A stretch of 64,000 bases of DNA from JABMMZ01 sp044341025 (GTDB lineage Bacteria > Bacteroidota > Bacteroidia > NS11-12g > UBA955), in contig JBIISM010000003.1 of assembly GCA_044341025.1 (NCBI GenBank), positions 62,001 through 126,000 on the forward strand, read 5' to 3'. Positions within the stretch are counted from its first letter, which is position 1; each line of letters begins with the position of its first letter. Shown here piece after piece: positions 15,429 to 23,800 of the stretch. A program made the position numbers and the translations under genes. The notes beneath the pieces were generated by a model that was not told the origin of the DNA, searched no databases, and worked only from the letters and a program-made list of their open reading frames with translations.

Positions 15429-16808
15429 ATGGAATTAAATTTCAATAAAATCGACAATCTAAACGCTACCTTAGTTGTAACTTTAGAACAAGCGGATTAC
15501 GCACCCTCAGTAGAAAAAGAACTTAAAAAACAGCAAAAACAAGCCGTTATAAAAGGTTTCAGACCAGGTGCTGCACCCATGGGCATGATTAAAAGCATGT
15601 ATGCCAAAAGTATTTTAGCCGAGGAAATTAACCGTTTGGCAAGCAATGGCCTTTACGATTATTTGAAAGAACAAAGCATCGACATCATCGCCCAACCACT
15701 TCCTAGCGAAACCATTGAATCAGATATAGACATCGAAAAAGGGGAAACTTTTGTTTTTGCTTTTGATCTAGGCCTTGCTCCAATATTCGATTTTAACATC
15801 AGCAATAAAGATTCTTTAGATAAATACGTCATTGCAGTTGACGATGCTGAAGTTGATAAAGAAATTGAAAACTTAGGCAAACGTTATGGCAAATTAGAAA
15901 CAGTTGAAGTTTCTGAAGAAAAAGACGTTATTTATGCTACCGCTACTGAACTAAACGAAAGCAACACGTCTTTCGAAGGTGGTGTGAACGATAAAGAAAT
16001 TTCTTTTACTGCCGATTTAATTACCGACGAAGCGGTTAAAAAACAATTAAGCGGTGTTCAAGCTGGTACTGTTTTGAATTTAAACATATACAGTTTATTC
16101 AACGAAAACCATACAGTAATTGCTAGCACTTTAGGCATTGCAAAAGAAGCGGTTGCAGATTTGAATCCAACGTTCAAAATCAGCATCACTGAAATTAAAA
16201 GACAAATCCCTGCTGAATTAAACCAAGAGTTATTCGACCAAGTAATGGGTGAAGGTGTCGTTACAGAAATCGAAGCATTCAGAGCTAAAATCAAAGAAAA
16301 TCTAGAAACTTACTATAAAAACGAAAGCGACCAACAAGTAGAGCATATGATATCTCACCTTTTAGAGGAGAAACACGAAGTGCCGCTTCCTAACGAATTC
16401 TTGAAAAGATGGTTGTTGAATACCAAAGAAGAGCAATATTCTGCTGAGAATATCGACGAGCGCTACGAAAACGAATCGAAAGTTTTGAAAGAAATTTTAA
16501 TCCGTGAAAAAGCAGCTACACAATATGAATTAAAAGTTGAACAAAAAGACATTGAAGATGCTTCTTTAGGTTACACCCTGTCGTTGTTCCGCAACTATGG
16601 CATGCAAAATCCTGATTTCGAATTTGTGAAAAAATTCAGTGATGACAGTTTGAAAAAACGCGATTACATTGAACAAATGAACGACATCGCCATCAGACGT
16701 AAAGTGTACAACCAGGTTAAAGAAATTATTTCTTACAACGAAAAACCTGTGAGCATTGAGGAATTCTATAAACTTATAGAAACCCATAACCACCAGCACC
16801 AGCACTAA
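15429..16808 (+). CDS. tig: Trigger factor
   Basis: Ribosome-associated chaperone. The 459-residue protein has an N-terminal ribosome-binding domain (with KGFRPGAAPMGMIKSMYAK, the GFRPG-type ribosome contact, around residues 40-60), a degenerate PPIase region and a helical C-terminal substrate-binding domain, ending in a histidine-rich tail (HNHQHQH). The divergent PPIase region is common in Bacteroidota trigger factors. It precedes clpP and clpX, the widely conserved tig-clpP-clpX order. The clpP promoter downstream suggests separate control. Confidence 0.93.
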   Translation: MELNFNKIDNLNATLVVTLEQADYAPSVEKELKKQQKQAVIKGFRPGAAPMGMIKSMYAKSILAEEINRLASNGLYDYLKEQSIDIIAQPLPSETIESDIDIEKGETFVFAFDLGLAPIFDFNISNKDSLDKYVIAVDDAEVDKEIENLGKRYGKLETVEVSEEKDVIYATATELNESNTSFEGGVNDKEISFTADLITDEAVKKQLSGVQAGTVLNLNIYSLFNENHTVIASTLGIAKEAVADLNPTFKISITEIKRQIPAELNQELFDQVMGEGVVTEIEAFRAKIKENLETYYKNESDQQVEHMISHLLEEKHEVPLPNEFLKRWLLNTKEEQYSAENIDERYENESKVLKEILIREKAATQYELKVEQKDIEDASLGYTLSLFRNYGMQNPDFEFVKKFSDDSLKKRDYIEQMNDIAIRRKVYNQVKEIISYNEKPVSIEEFYKLIETHNHQHQH

Positions 16809-16903
16809 GTAAACGCATTTTGCTTGTAACAAACTATTATTTGAACCGTTTGTTATATTAGACGAGCTTGTTTAAAATAATATCGAAAAGGCCAAAACTA
16901 AAT

Positions 16904-16934
16904 TTGCGCCTTTTTGTCATTAAAGCTAAATTTG
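16904..16934 (+). promoter_or_regulatory. Promoter of clpP-clpX
   Basis: TTG (16904-16906), a 20-bp spacer and TAAATTTG (16927-16934). The TTG is itself the end of an upstream TAAATTTG (16899-16906), so two -7-like boxes lie 28 bp apart and could give two start sites. The clpP ATG follows at 16962. Confidence 0.5.
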
Positions 16935-16961
16935 TACTATTATTGTTTATCATCAAATACC

Positions 16962-17657
16962 ATGAACCAAGGAAACGAATTTAAAAAATATGCTACCAAA
17001 CATTTAGGATTAAATAGTTTGATGGTAGACCGCTACATAAATAGCACCACGCCTTCTGGAATTACCAATCTTACCCCAAATATCATTGAAGAGCGTCCAT
17101 TAAACATCGCTGCTATGGACATTTTCTCAAGATTGATGATGGACAGAATTATTTTCTTAGGTGTGCCAATTAACGATGAGGTTGCCAATATTGTAATGGG
17201 TCAACTTCTATTTTTAGAAAGCTCTAATCCAAACAGAGACATCCAAATATACATCAACAGCCCAGGTGGAAGCGTTTATGCAGGTTTAGGCATATACGAC
17301 ACGATGCAGTTTATTCCAAGTGATGTAAGCACCATTTGCACCGGTATGGCTGCAAGTATGGCTGCAGTATTAATGTGCGCTGGAGAGAAAGGTAAACGAA
17401 CCGCTTTAAAACATAGCCGTGTAATGATACACCAGCCGCTGGGTGGTGTGCAAGGTCAAGCAACCGAAATTGAAATTACCTACAAAGAAATTTCAAAACT
17501 AAAAAAAGAACTATACGATATCATTTCTATACACTCTGGTCAACCTTTCGAAAAAGTTGAACACGACAGCGATAGAGACTTTTGGATGACCTCTGAAGAA
17601 GCCAAAGCCTATGGCATGGTTGATGAAGTGTTAACCAGAAGCAATGACAAAAAATAA
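16962..17657 (+). CDS. clpP: ATP-dependent Clp protease proteolytic subunit
   Basis: Serine peptidase forming the tetradecameric chamber fed by ClpX. The 231-residue product has the nucleophile in TGMAASMAAVL (S132), the histidine in MIHQPLGG (H157) and the GGSVYAGL oxyanion region at about 102-109. The ATG at 16962 is chosen since a -7 promoter box ends at 16934, inside the longer possible frame. The stop overlaps the clpX ATG by one base (TAATG), so the two are co-translated. Confidence 0.96.
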   Translation: MNQGNEFKKYATKHLGLNSLMVDRYINSTTPSGITNLTPNIIEERPLNIAAMDIFSRLMMDRIIFLGVPINDEVANIVMGQLLFLESSNPNRDIQIYINSPGGSVYAGLGIYDTMQFIPSDVSTICTGMAASMAAVLMCAGEKGKRTALKHSRVMIHQPLGGVQGQATEIEITYKEISKLKKELYDIISIHSGQPFEKVEHDSDRDFWMTSEEAKAYGMVDEVLTRSNDKK

Positions 17658-18892
17658 TGGCAAGTAAAAAAACAGGGTCTTTCTGCTCCTTTTGTGGCAA
17701 ACCAAAAGATGAAGCTACTATGCTGATTTCTGGCATAGAGGCTAATATCTGCGATGCATGTGTAGAACAAGCATCTAAAATTGTTGAGGTTGAATTTGGA
17801 AATACCGCTAAAAGCAAAAAACAGTCTGGTGATTTACGCCTTAATTTGCTTAAACCACAAGAAATTAAAAAGCATCTGGATGAATATGTCATTGGACAAG
17901 ACCAAGCTAAAAAAGTTTTAGCTGTTTCGATATATAACCACTATAAGCGCATCCTAAATGCAGGCGATAAAGATGAGGTTGAGATCGAAAAATCAAACGT
18001 GCTTTTAGTTGGTGAAACCGGAACCGGTAAAACACTTTTAGTGCGCACCCTTGCGAAAATTTTAAAAGTGCCTTTTTGCATTGCAGATGCCACTGTTCTA
18101 ACAGAAGCTGGTTATGTTGGTGAAGACGTTGAAAGCGTTATATCGCGTTTATACCAAGCAAGCGACTACGACGCAGATGCGACCCAAAAAGGCATTGTGT
18201 ACATAGATGAAATTGACAAAATTGCCCGCAAAGGCGACAACCCTTCCATCAGCCGTGATGTTAGTGGTGAAGGTGTTCAACAAGGTTTGTTAAAATTACT
18301 TGAAGGTACAATCGCGAACATTGCACCAGAAGGTGGCAGAAAACACCCTGATCAAAAGTTTGTCAAAATTGATACCCGCAATATTTTATTCATATGCGGA
18401 GGTGCTTTCAATGGCATAGAAAAACTAATTGCAAAACGACTCAATAATTCCTCTATCGGATTTAACTCCACCAAAAAAGACCGCATTAAAGATTCAGATT
18501 TAATTGAGCAGATAGCCCCCTCAGATTTGAAGTCATTCGGACTTATACCCGAAATTATTGGTAGAATGCCAATGATTACATATTTGCAACCATTGGACCG
18601 CGAAGCACTTCAAAACATTTTGGTTAAACCAAAAAATGCCCTGCTTAAACAATACGTCAAACTGATGGATTTGGAAGGCATTAAATTAAGTTTTGACAAA
18701 AAAGCCATAGACCTAATTGTCAGCAAAGCTGTTGAATTTAAGCTTGGTGCCCGCGGACTTAGAACCATTTGCGAAAAGCTAATGCTCGATGTCATGTACG
18801 ATGCACCTTCTATGAAGGAAAAAGAAATTACCATTACTTCCGATATGGTGGTGAGCAAATTGGCCGATTTGGACGCCACTAAAGCTGCTTAA
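17657..18892 (+). CDS. clpX: ATP-dependent Clp protease ATP-binding subunit ClpX
   Basis: AAA+ unfoldase delivering substrates to ClpP. The 411-residue protein starts with a C4 zinc-binding domain (C10, C13, C32, C35), followed by Walker A GETGTGKT at 119-126, Walker B IDEID, sensor arginines and a C-terminal small domain containing LGARGLRTICE. It lies directly after clpP with a 1-bp overlap and 3 bp before the Crp/Fnr-type gene, which may share the transcript. Confidence 0.97.
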   Translation: MASKKTGSFCSFCGKPKDEATMLISGIEANICDACVEQASKIVEVEFGNTAKSKKQSGDLRLNLLKPQEIKKHLDEYVIGQDQAKKVLAVSIYNHYKRILNAGDKDEVEIEKSNVLLVGETGTGKTLLVRTLAKILKVPFCIADATVLTEAGYVGEDVESVISRLYQASDYDADATQKGIVYIDEIDKIARKGDNPSISRDVSGEGVQQGLLKLLEGTIANIAPEGGRKHPDQKFVKIDTRNILFICGGAFNGIEKLIAKRLNNSSIGFNSTKKDRIKDSDLIEQIAPSDLKSFGLIPEIIGRMPMITYLQPLDREALQNILVKPKNALLKQYVKLMDLEGIKLSFDKKAIDLIVSKAVEFKLGARGLRTICEKLMLDVMYDAPSMKEKEITITSDMVVSKLADLDATKAA

Positions 18893-18895
18893 ACC

Positions 18896-19519
18896 ATGGA
18901 CGCCCTTAAAGCTGCATTTCCAAATTTTGAAGCAGGTTTAGTTGAAGGCATTGAAACACATGCTGTACATAAACATTTAAAAGCCGGCGAAGTCATTATA
19001 CGCACGGGGCAATACATTCAAAGCACCTTGCTGGTTTTAAGTGGAAAAATTAAAATATTCCGCGAAGACCAAGAGGGCAATGAGTTTTTAATGTATTACC
19101 TCTTGCCTGGTCAAGCCTGCGCTGTATCAATGATATGCGCCACCAAAATGGAAACCAGCCAAATAATGGCAAAGGTTCTTGAAGATGCAGAAGTCCTTAT
19201 GATTCCTCTGCAACAAATGGAATCGTGGATGGCCAATTACAAATCGTGGTATGAATTTGTCATCAATACCTACCGCAACCGTTTTGACGAATTGTTAACG
19301 GTAATAGACCAAGTGGCTTTTAGAGGTATGGACGAGCGTTTAGAATTTTATCTTAAACGCCAAGCCGAAAACCTAGGTCAAAAAAACATCAACATCTCCC
19401 ACCAAGAAGTGGCCAACGAACTCAACTCAAGCCGAGAAGTTATCTCACGCCTACTCAAAAAAATGGAACAAAGGGGCTTGGTCAAATTACACCGCAACCA
19501 CATTGAGTTGCTGGATTAA
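18896..19519 (+). CDS. Crp/Fnr-family transcriptional regulator
   Basis: A 207-residue regulator with an N-terminal cyclic-nucleotide-binding-like beta roll (about 15-115) and a C-terminal winged helix (about 145-205) containing the HTH recognition segment NSSREVISRLLKKMEQRG. No FNR-type iron-sulfur cysteine cluster is visible. It starts 3 bp after clpX, so it is probably co-transcribed with the protease genes. The ligand and regulon cannot be deduced. Confidence 0.85.
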   Translation: MDALKAAFPNFEAGLVEGIETHAVHKHLKAGEVIIRTGQYIQSTLLVLSGKIKIFREDQEGNEFLMYYLLPGQACAVSMICATKMETSQIMAKVLEDAEVLMIPLQQMESWMANYKSWYEFVINTYRNRFDELLTVIDQVAFRGMDERLEFYLKRQAENLGQKNINISHQEVANELNSSREVISRLLKKMEQRGLVKLHRNHIELLD

Positions 19520-19588
19520 TAGGCCCTGAAAATTGCTAAAATTTTGTGCAAATGAACTCTACAAATTGTAGTAATTTGCCCTTCGGTT

Positions 19589-21499
19589 ATGATGTCTCCT
19601 GAATCCATATTAGAACAATATTTTGGCCACTCTTCGTTTAGGCCATTGCAGAAAGATATTGTAGAAAATGTGCTCAATGGAAATGACACCATAGCCCTAT
19701 TGCCAACAGGTGGCGGCAAGTCGGTTTGTTTTCAAGTGCCCGCCATGATCCTGGATGGTTTGTGCATAGTAGTTACGCCTCTGATTGCCCTAATGAAGGA
19801 TCAGGTTGAAAATTTGAAACACAAAAATATTCAAGCCATTGCGCTTTATAGTGGCATGAGCCATAGAGAAATTGAGTTTGAACTTGAAAATTGTGTCAAT
19901 GGAAAATACAAGTTTTTGTATGTGTCGCCTGAGCGTTTAATGAGCCAACATTTTTTGAGCTTTGCCATACACATGCCCCTCAATTTTTTGGCCATAGACG
20001 AGGCGCATTGTATTTCTCAATGGGGCTATGATTTTAGGCCTTCTTATTTAAAAATTGCGGACTTCAAACTGAAATTTCAAAACCTCAAGTGCATTGCTCT
20101 AACCGCATCGGCAACACCTGAAGTTTTAAAGGATATAGAAGCCAAACTTGAACTCAAAAACACAGGTATTTTTAGCAAGAGTTTTAGCCGGTCCAATCTC
20201 TCTTATGTGGTGCAAGAGGAAGAGAATAAATTGGAAAAAATAAAATTAATTTGCAAGAAGATTCAGGGCACTGGTTTGGTGTATGTAAAAAGCCGAAAAA
20301 AGACTTTGGAAATTGCGCATTTTTTAAGTCAGAACGACATCTCTGCCGACCATTACCACGCGGGTCTTGATGTTGAATTGCGCACCCAAAAACAAGACAA
20401 TTGGAAAAACAATAAAACCCGTGTCATGGTGTGCACCAATGCGTTTGGCATGGGTATAGACAAGCCGGAAGTGCGCTTTGTTATTCACCATCAAAAACCT
20501 GATACCCTTGAAGCCTATTACCAAGAAGCTGGAAGGGCCGGTCGGGATGGTCAAAAATCGTATTGTATTTTGCTGAGTCACCCAGTTGACTTTATAGAAG
20601 ATGAAAAAAATATAGCCAACAAATACCCCAGTCCAAAAGACATCGCAAGGGTGTATGAGTTGATTTGCAATTATATAAAAGTAGCTGTAGGTTCGGGACA
20701 GGGTCAAAGTTTTGACTTTGATATCAATGGGCTTGCCACTTACTTTAATATTCCGGCCAATTTGGTGTACAATGCTTTAAGAATACTGGAGTCTGATGGC
20801 TATTTTCAAGCCAGCGAATCGGTGCACTTGCCCTCGCGCATGCGTATTCGCTGCTCTTACAATGAGTTGTACGAATGGCAATTGCAGAACGAAGGTGTGG
20901 ATGCCTTGTTTAAGGTCTTGCTGCGCTCATATGGTGGCTTGTTCGATTTCTACACCAACATTTACGAATATGAAATTGCCCGCCGTTTGCAAAAACCAGA
21001 ACGCTGGGTGAAAGAACAACTGTCTAAGCTCAAGAAGATTGAGATTATAGACTATATCCCTCAAAACAATAAACCGCAATTGTATTTGTTGGAAAACCGT
21101 TTGTCTTCCATACACATTTCAGAAGACAGAATTGCTTTCTTGCGCAGCAGGTATGGAGAAAAGCTCGAATATATGAACAAGTATGTGCGCAACAAAACCG
21201 AATGTCGTTCGGTAAATTTGGTGGACTATTTTGGCGAAAAAAACGGGCAAGCCTGTGGAATTTGTGATGTGTGCTTGGCCAAGAAAAAAAACTTAAGTCC
21301 AGCTGAAAGGTTTGATTTCTATTTCCCTAAAATTCAACCTTTAATTGATGCTGGTGGATTCAAATTGGAGCAATTAAAATTGAAGGTAAAATCGTCTGAA
21401 ACACTTGAATATTTAAGTATATTGCGCTGGTTAAAAGACAATAATTATTTAGAGGAAAACACAGAAGGCATTTGGACATGGACGCAAAAAAAACATTGA
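19589..21499 (+). CDS. recQ: ATP-dependent DNA helicase RecQ
   Basis: 3'-5' DNA helicase of recombination and repair. The 636-residue protein has an N-terminal RecQ motif 0, Walker A GGGKS at 41-45, DEAH at 137-140 followed by CISQWGYDFRPSY (aromatic-rich loop), the AGRAGRDG motif VI, and an RQC zinc-binding cysteine set near 530-560 (TEC, CGICDVC). No clear HRDC domain follows, only a short helical tail, as in many short RecQ proteins. Two ATG codons stand at 19589 and 19592. Its 3' end overlaps the next glycosyltransferase gene by 22 bp. Confidence 0.94.
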   Translation: MMSPESILEQYFGHSSFRPLQKDIVENVLNGNDTIALLPTGGGKSVCFQVPAMILDGLCIVVTPLIALMKDQVENLKHKNIQAIALYSGMSHREIEFELENCVNGKYKFLYVSPERLMSQHFLSFAIHMPLNFLAIDEAHCISQWGYDFRPSYLKIADFKLKFQNLKCIALTASATPEVLKDIEAKLELKNTGIFSKSFSRSNLSYVVQEEENKLEKIKLICKKIQGTGLVYVKSRKKTLEIAHFLSQNDISADHYHAGLDVELRTQKQDNWKNNKTRVMVCTNAFGMGIDKPEVRFVIHHQKPDTLEAYYQEAGRAGRDGQKSYCILLSHPVDFIEDEKNIANKYPSPKDIARVYELICNYIKVAVGSGQGQSFDFDINGLATYFNIPANLVYNALRILESDGYFQASESVHLPSRMRIRCSYNELYEWQLQNEGVDALFKVLLRSYGGLFDFYTNIYEYEIARRLQKPERWVKEQLSKLKKIEIIDYIPQNNKPQLYLLENRLSSIHISEDRIAFLRSRYGEKLEYMNKYVRNKTECRSVNLVDYFGEKNGQACGICDVCLAKKKNLSPAERFDFYFPKIQPLIDAGGFKLEQLKLKVKSSETLEYLSILRWLKDNNYLEENTEGIWTWTQKKH

Positions 21500-22578
21500 T
21501 TATTGGCCTGAGTGGTAATTTTCTTTCTGATCAAAGGATGCAGAGAATAGCCTCCGCTATTACTGAAACCTCTTGGGAACCCATTGTCTATTTCCGCGAT
21601 TTCTACAAATACAAAAATGGAAAGGCTTTAAAAGTCCAGAATTTTAAGTACCAAATCCAGCCTGTGCGCTCAGTGTTTAAGTCGGGTGTTTTGTTTTATC
21701 TGTGGTTTAATCTCTTATTGTTTTTTAAGTTGCTGTTTAAAAAAACTGAGGCTTATTATGCCGTCGACAGCGACACCCTTTTGGCCTTTACCCTTTTGAG
21801 TAAATTGCACGCCAAACCCTTGGTATACGATGCCCACGAATATTTTGCTGAAGTACCTGAACTCAATGGAAAAACCTGGAAAAAGAAGCTTTGGCATTGG
21901 CTGACACAATGGGGTGTTAAACAAGCAAAGGTTTGCATAACTGTGGGTGCAGAATTGGCCATTGAATTAGAACGGGTTTATGGCAAACCCTTTACCTGCG
22001 TGCGCAATGTAACAGATGCAAAGCCGCAAGAAACCGTGCAGGCCTTTGAGGAAAAAACCATTATTTACCAAGGCGCTCTCAATGAAGGACGAGAATTGGA
22101 ATTGCTCATAGATGCCATGAAAGAATTACCCGATTACCATTGCTTATTGGTGGGTGAAGGCGATTTAAGTACAGCACTCAGAAAACGTGCAGAAGGCTTT
22201 GGCAACATAGAATTTCTTGGTTTGTTAAGTCCCGAGGAATTGAAAAAAATAACCCCGAAATGTTTTTCCGGTTACAACCTTTTAGATGCCAGTGGGAGCT
22301 TAAGTTATTACTATTCTTTGAGCAACAAATACTTCGATTACATACACGCCTCCCTACCTTCAATTTCTTCTGAATTGCCCGAATACCTTAACTTAAATGC
22401 CCAATGGAAATGTGGTGTTTGCCTTCCAAACAGCAAAGAAGCCTTGGTGAATCTATTAAACTTTTGGAAAAATAACCCTTCAGAATATGCCAAATTAAAA
22501 GAAAATACTAAGTTTGCTGCCCAAGAGAACAACTGGACTCTTGAAAAAGAAACACTTAAAAATCTTTTCACATTCTGA
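21478..22578 (+). CDS. Glycosyltransferase, GT4-like
   Basis: A 366-residue GT-B-fold glycosyltransferase. The C-terminal half has the family's nucleotide-sugar site features: IIYQGALNEGRELELLIDA (about 198-216), LLVGEGDL and a glutamate-containing FSGYNLLDASGSLSYYYSLSNKYFDY block. One hydrophobic segment near residue 65 may attach it to the membrane. ATG 21478 is preferred over a TTG six bases upstream. The start lies inside the end of recQ and its stop overlaps the next glycosyltransferase. Acceptor and donor are unknown. Confidence 0.8.
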   Translation: MDAKKTLIIGLSGNFLSDQRMQRIASAITETSWEPIVYFRDFYKYKNGKALKVQNFKYQIQPVRSVFKSGVLFYLWFNLLLFFKLLFKKTEAYYAVDSDTLLAFTLLSKLHAKPLVYDAHEYFAEVPELNGKTWKKKLWHWLTQWGVKQAKVCITVGAELAIELERVYGKPFTCVRNVTDAKPQETVQAFEEKTIIYQGALNEGRELELLIDAMKELPDYHCLLVGEGDLSTALRKRAEGFGNIEFLGLLSPEELKKITPKCFSGYNLLDASGSLSYYYSLSNKYFDYIHASLPSISSELPEYLNLNAQWKCGVCLPNSKEALVNLLNFWKNNPSEYAKLKENTKFAAQENNWTLEKETLKNLFTF

Positions 22579-23696
22579 AAAAGCACTTACATATCGTTGC
22601 CTTTGATGTACCATTCCCTGCCGATTATGGAGGTGTTATAGATATTTACTATAAGATTAAAAGCCTTAAAGCATTAGGTGTTCAAATAACCTTGCACTGT
22701 TTTCAATACGGACGTGAAGAAGCGCCAGAATTGGAAAAACTTTGCAAAAAAGTAATTTACTACAAGCGCAGCAAGTACCGAAATCCTTTCATAGGCAATG
22801 TGCCTTATATTGTCTTAACCCGAAGCAATGAAGCGCTTTTAGAGAATCTGTGCAAAGACCAAGCACCCATTCTTTTTGAAGGCATGCACACCACGTTCTT
22901 TTTAAACCATAGCCGTTTAAAAGACCGAATCAAATTGGTGAGAAACCACAACATTGAGCACGATTACTACAAGAACCTTGAGTTGGTGGAGTCCAATTAC
23001 TTTAAAAAGTATTTCTTTCGCAACGAATCAGACAACCTAAAACACTACGAAAAGATATTAAAACACGCCAGCAAGGTATTGGCCATTTCGCCTTCAGATA
23101 ACCAGTACTTAAACAAGAAATACCACAATTCAATGCTTGTGCCTGCATTTCATGCACAAGACGGTGTTAGCAGCAGCAAAGGCACAGGTAAGTTTATTCT
23201 CTACCATGGAAACTTGGGTGTAGGTGAAAATAATTTTGCTGCCTTGTACTTGGTCAACGACGTGTTTTCAAAACTCGATATTCCTTGTATTATTGCAGGC
23301 AGTAACCCAAGTGATGAATTGAAAAAAGCGCTTGTAAAATACACACACATCAAGTTGGTAGACAATTGGAACAACGAACAAATAATGGATGCGGTGGCCA
23401 AAGCACAAATCAATGTTTTGCCAACCTTTCAAGGCACTGGCATAAAACTTAAACTCTTAAATGCCTTATACGCTGGACGCTATTGTTTGGTAAATACTCT
23501 AATGGTTAAAAACACCACCCTTGAGGTAGCCTGCATTATTTCTGAGAACGCCGAAGGCATGGTGCTCGACATTAAAAAATATTGGAAAACTCCATTTGGC
23601 GAGCGTGAAATTGAAGAGCGAAAAACAGTATTAGACAAGAGCATATTTAGCAATGTTAAAAACGCTCAATTGATTGTGGAAATGCTCGGTTTTTAA
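22575..23696 (+). CDS. Glycosyltransferase with probable CTG start
   Basis: GT-B-type glycosyltransferase. The first ATG (22692) would remove a conserved-looking N-terminus; the frame is open upstream and reads LKKHLHIVAFDVPFPADYGG, containing the glycine-rich donor-side loop (DYGGVIDIYYK). The best start is CTG at 22575-22577, overlapping the previous stop as CTGA, which mimics the NTGA couplings elsewhere in this genome; ATT at 22572 is an alternative. This gives 373 residues. The C-terminal domain contains ILYHGNLGVGENN and LPTFQGTGIKLKLLNALYAG, typical of GT4-like enzymes. It is co-transcribed with the preceding glycosyltransferase. Confidence 0.7.
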   Translation: MKKHLHIVAFDVPFPADYGGVIDIYYKIKSLKALGVQITLHCFQYGREEAPELEKLCKKVIYYKRSKYRNPFIGNVPYIVLTRSNEALLENLCKDQAPILFEGMHTTFFLNHSRLKDRIKLVRNHNIEHDYYKNLELVESNYFKKYFFRNESDNLKHYEKILKHASKVLAISPSDNQYLNKKYHNSMLVPAFHAQDGVSSSKGTGKFILYHGNLGVGENNFAALYLVNDVFSKLDIPCIIAGSNPSDELKKALVKYTHIKLVDNWNNEQIMDAVAKAQINVLPTFQGTGIKLKLLNALYAGRYCLVNTLMVKNTTLEVACIISENAEGMVLDIKKYWKTPFGEREIEERKTVLDKSIFSNVKNAQLIVEMLGF

Positions 23697-23731
23697 ATCG
23701 GATAAATTGTGTGTAGTATTCGATTGAAGGC

Positions 23732-23763
23732 TTGGTAAACCATTCAAAAAATAATTACTTTTG
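23732..23763 (+). promoter_or_regulatory. Promoter of mutL
   Basis: TTG (23732-23734), a 21-bp spacer and TACTTTTG (23756-23763), 37 bp before the mutL ATG. Confidence 0.6.
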
Positions 23764-23800
23764 TATGCGTGCCTCTCTCAGCACAAACAAACCTCATTAA

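Noticed and set aside
16827..16855. TAACAAAC/GTTTGTTA hairpin as a terminator after tig
   Set aside because: An 8-bp AT-rich stem with a 13-nt loop and no T tract; too weak to call.
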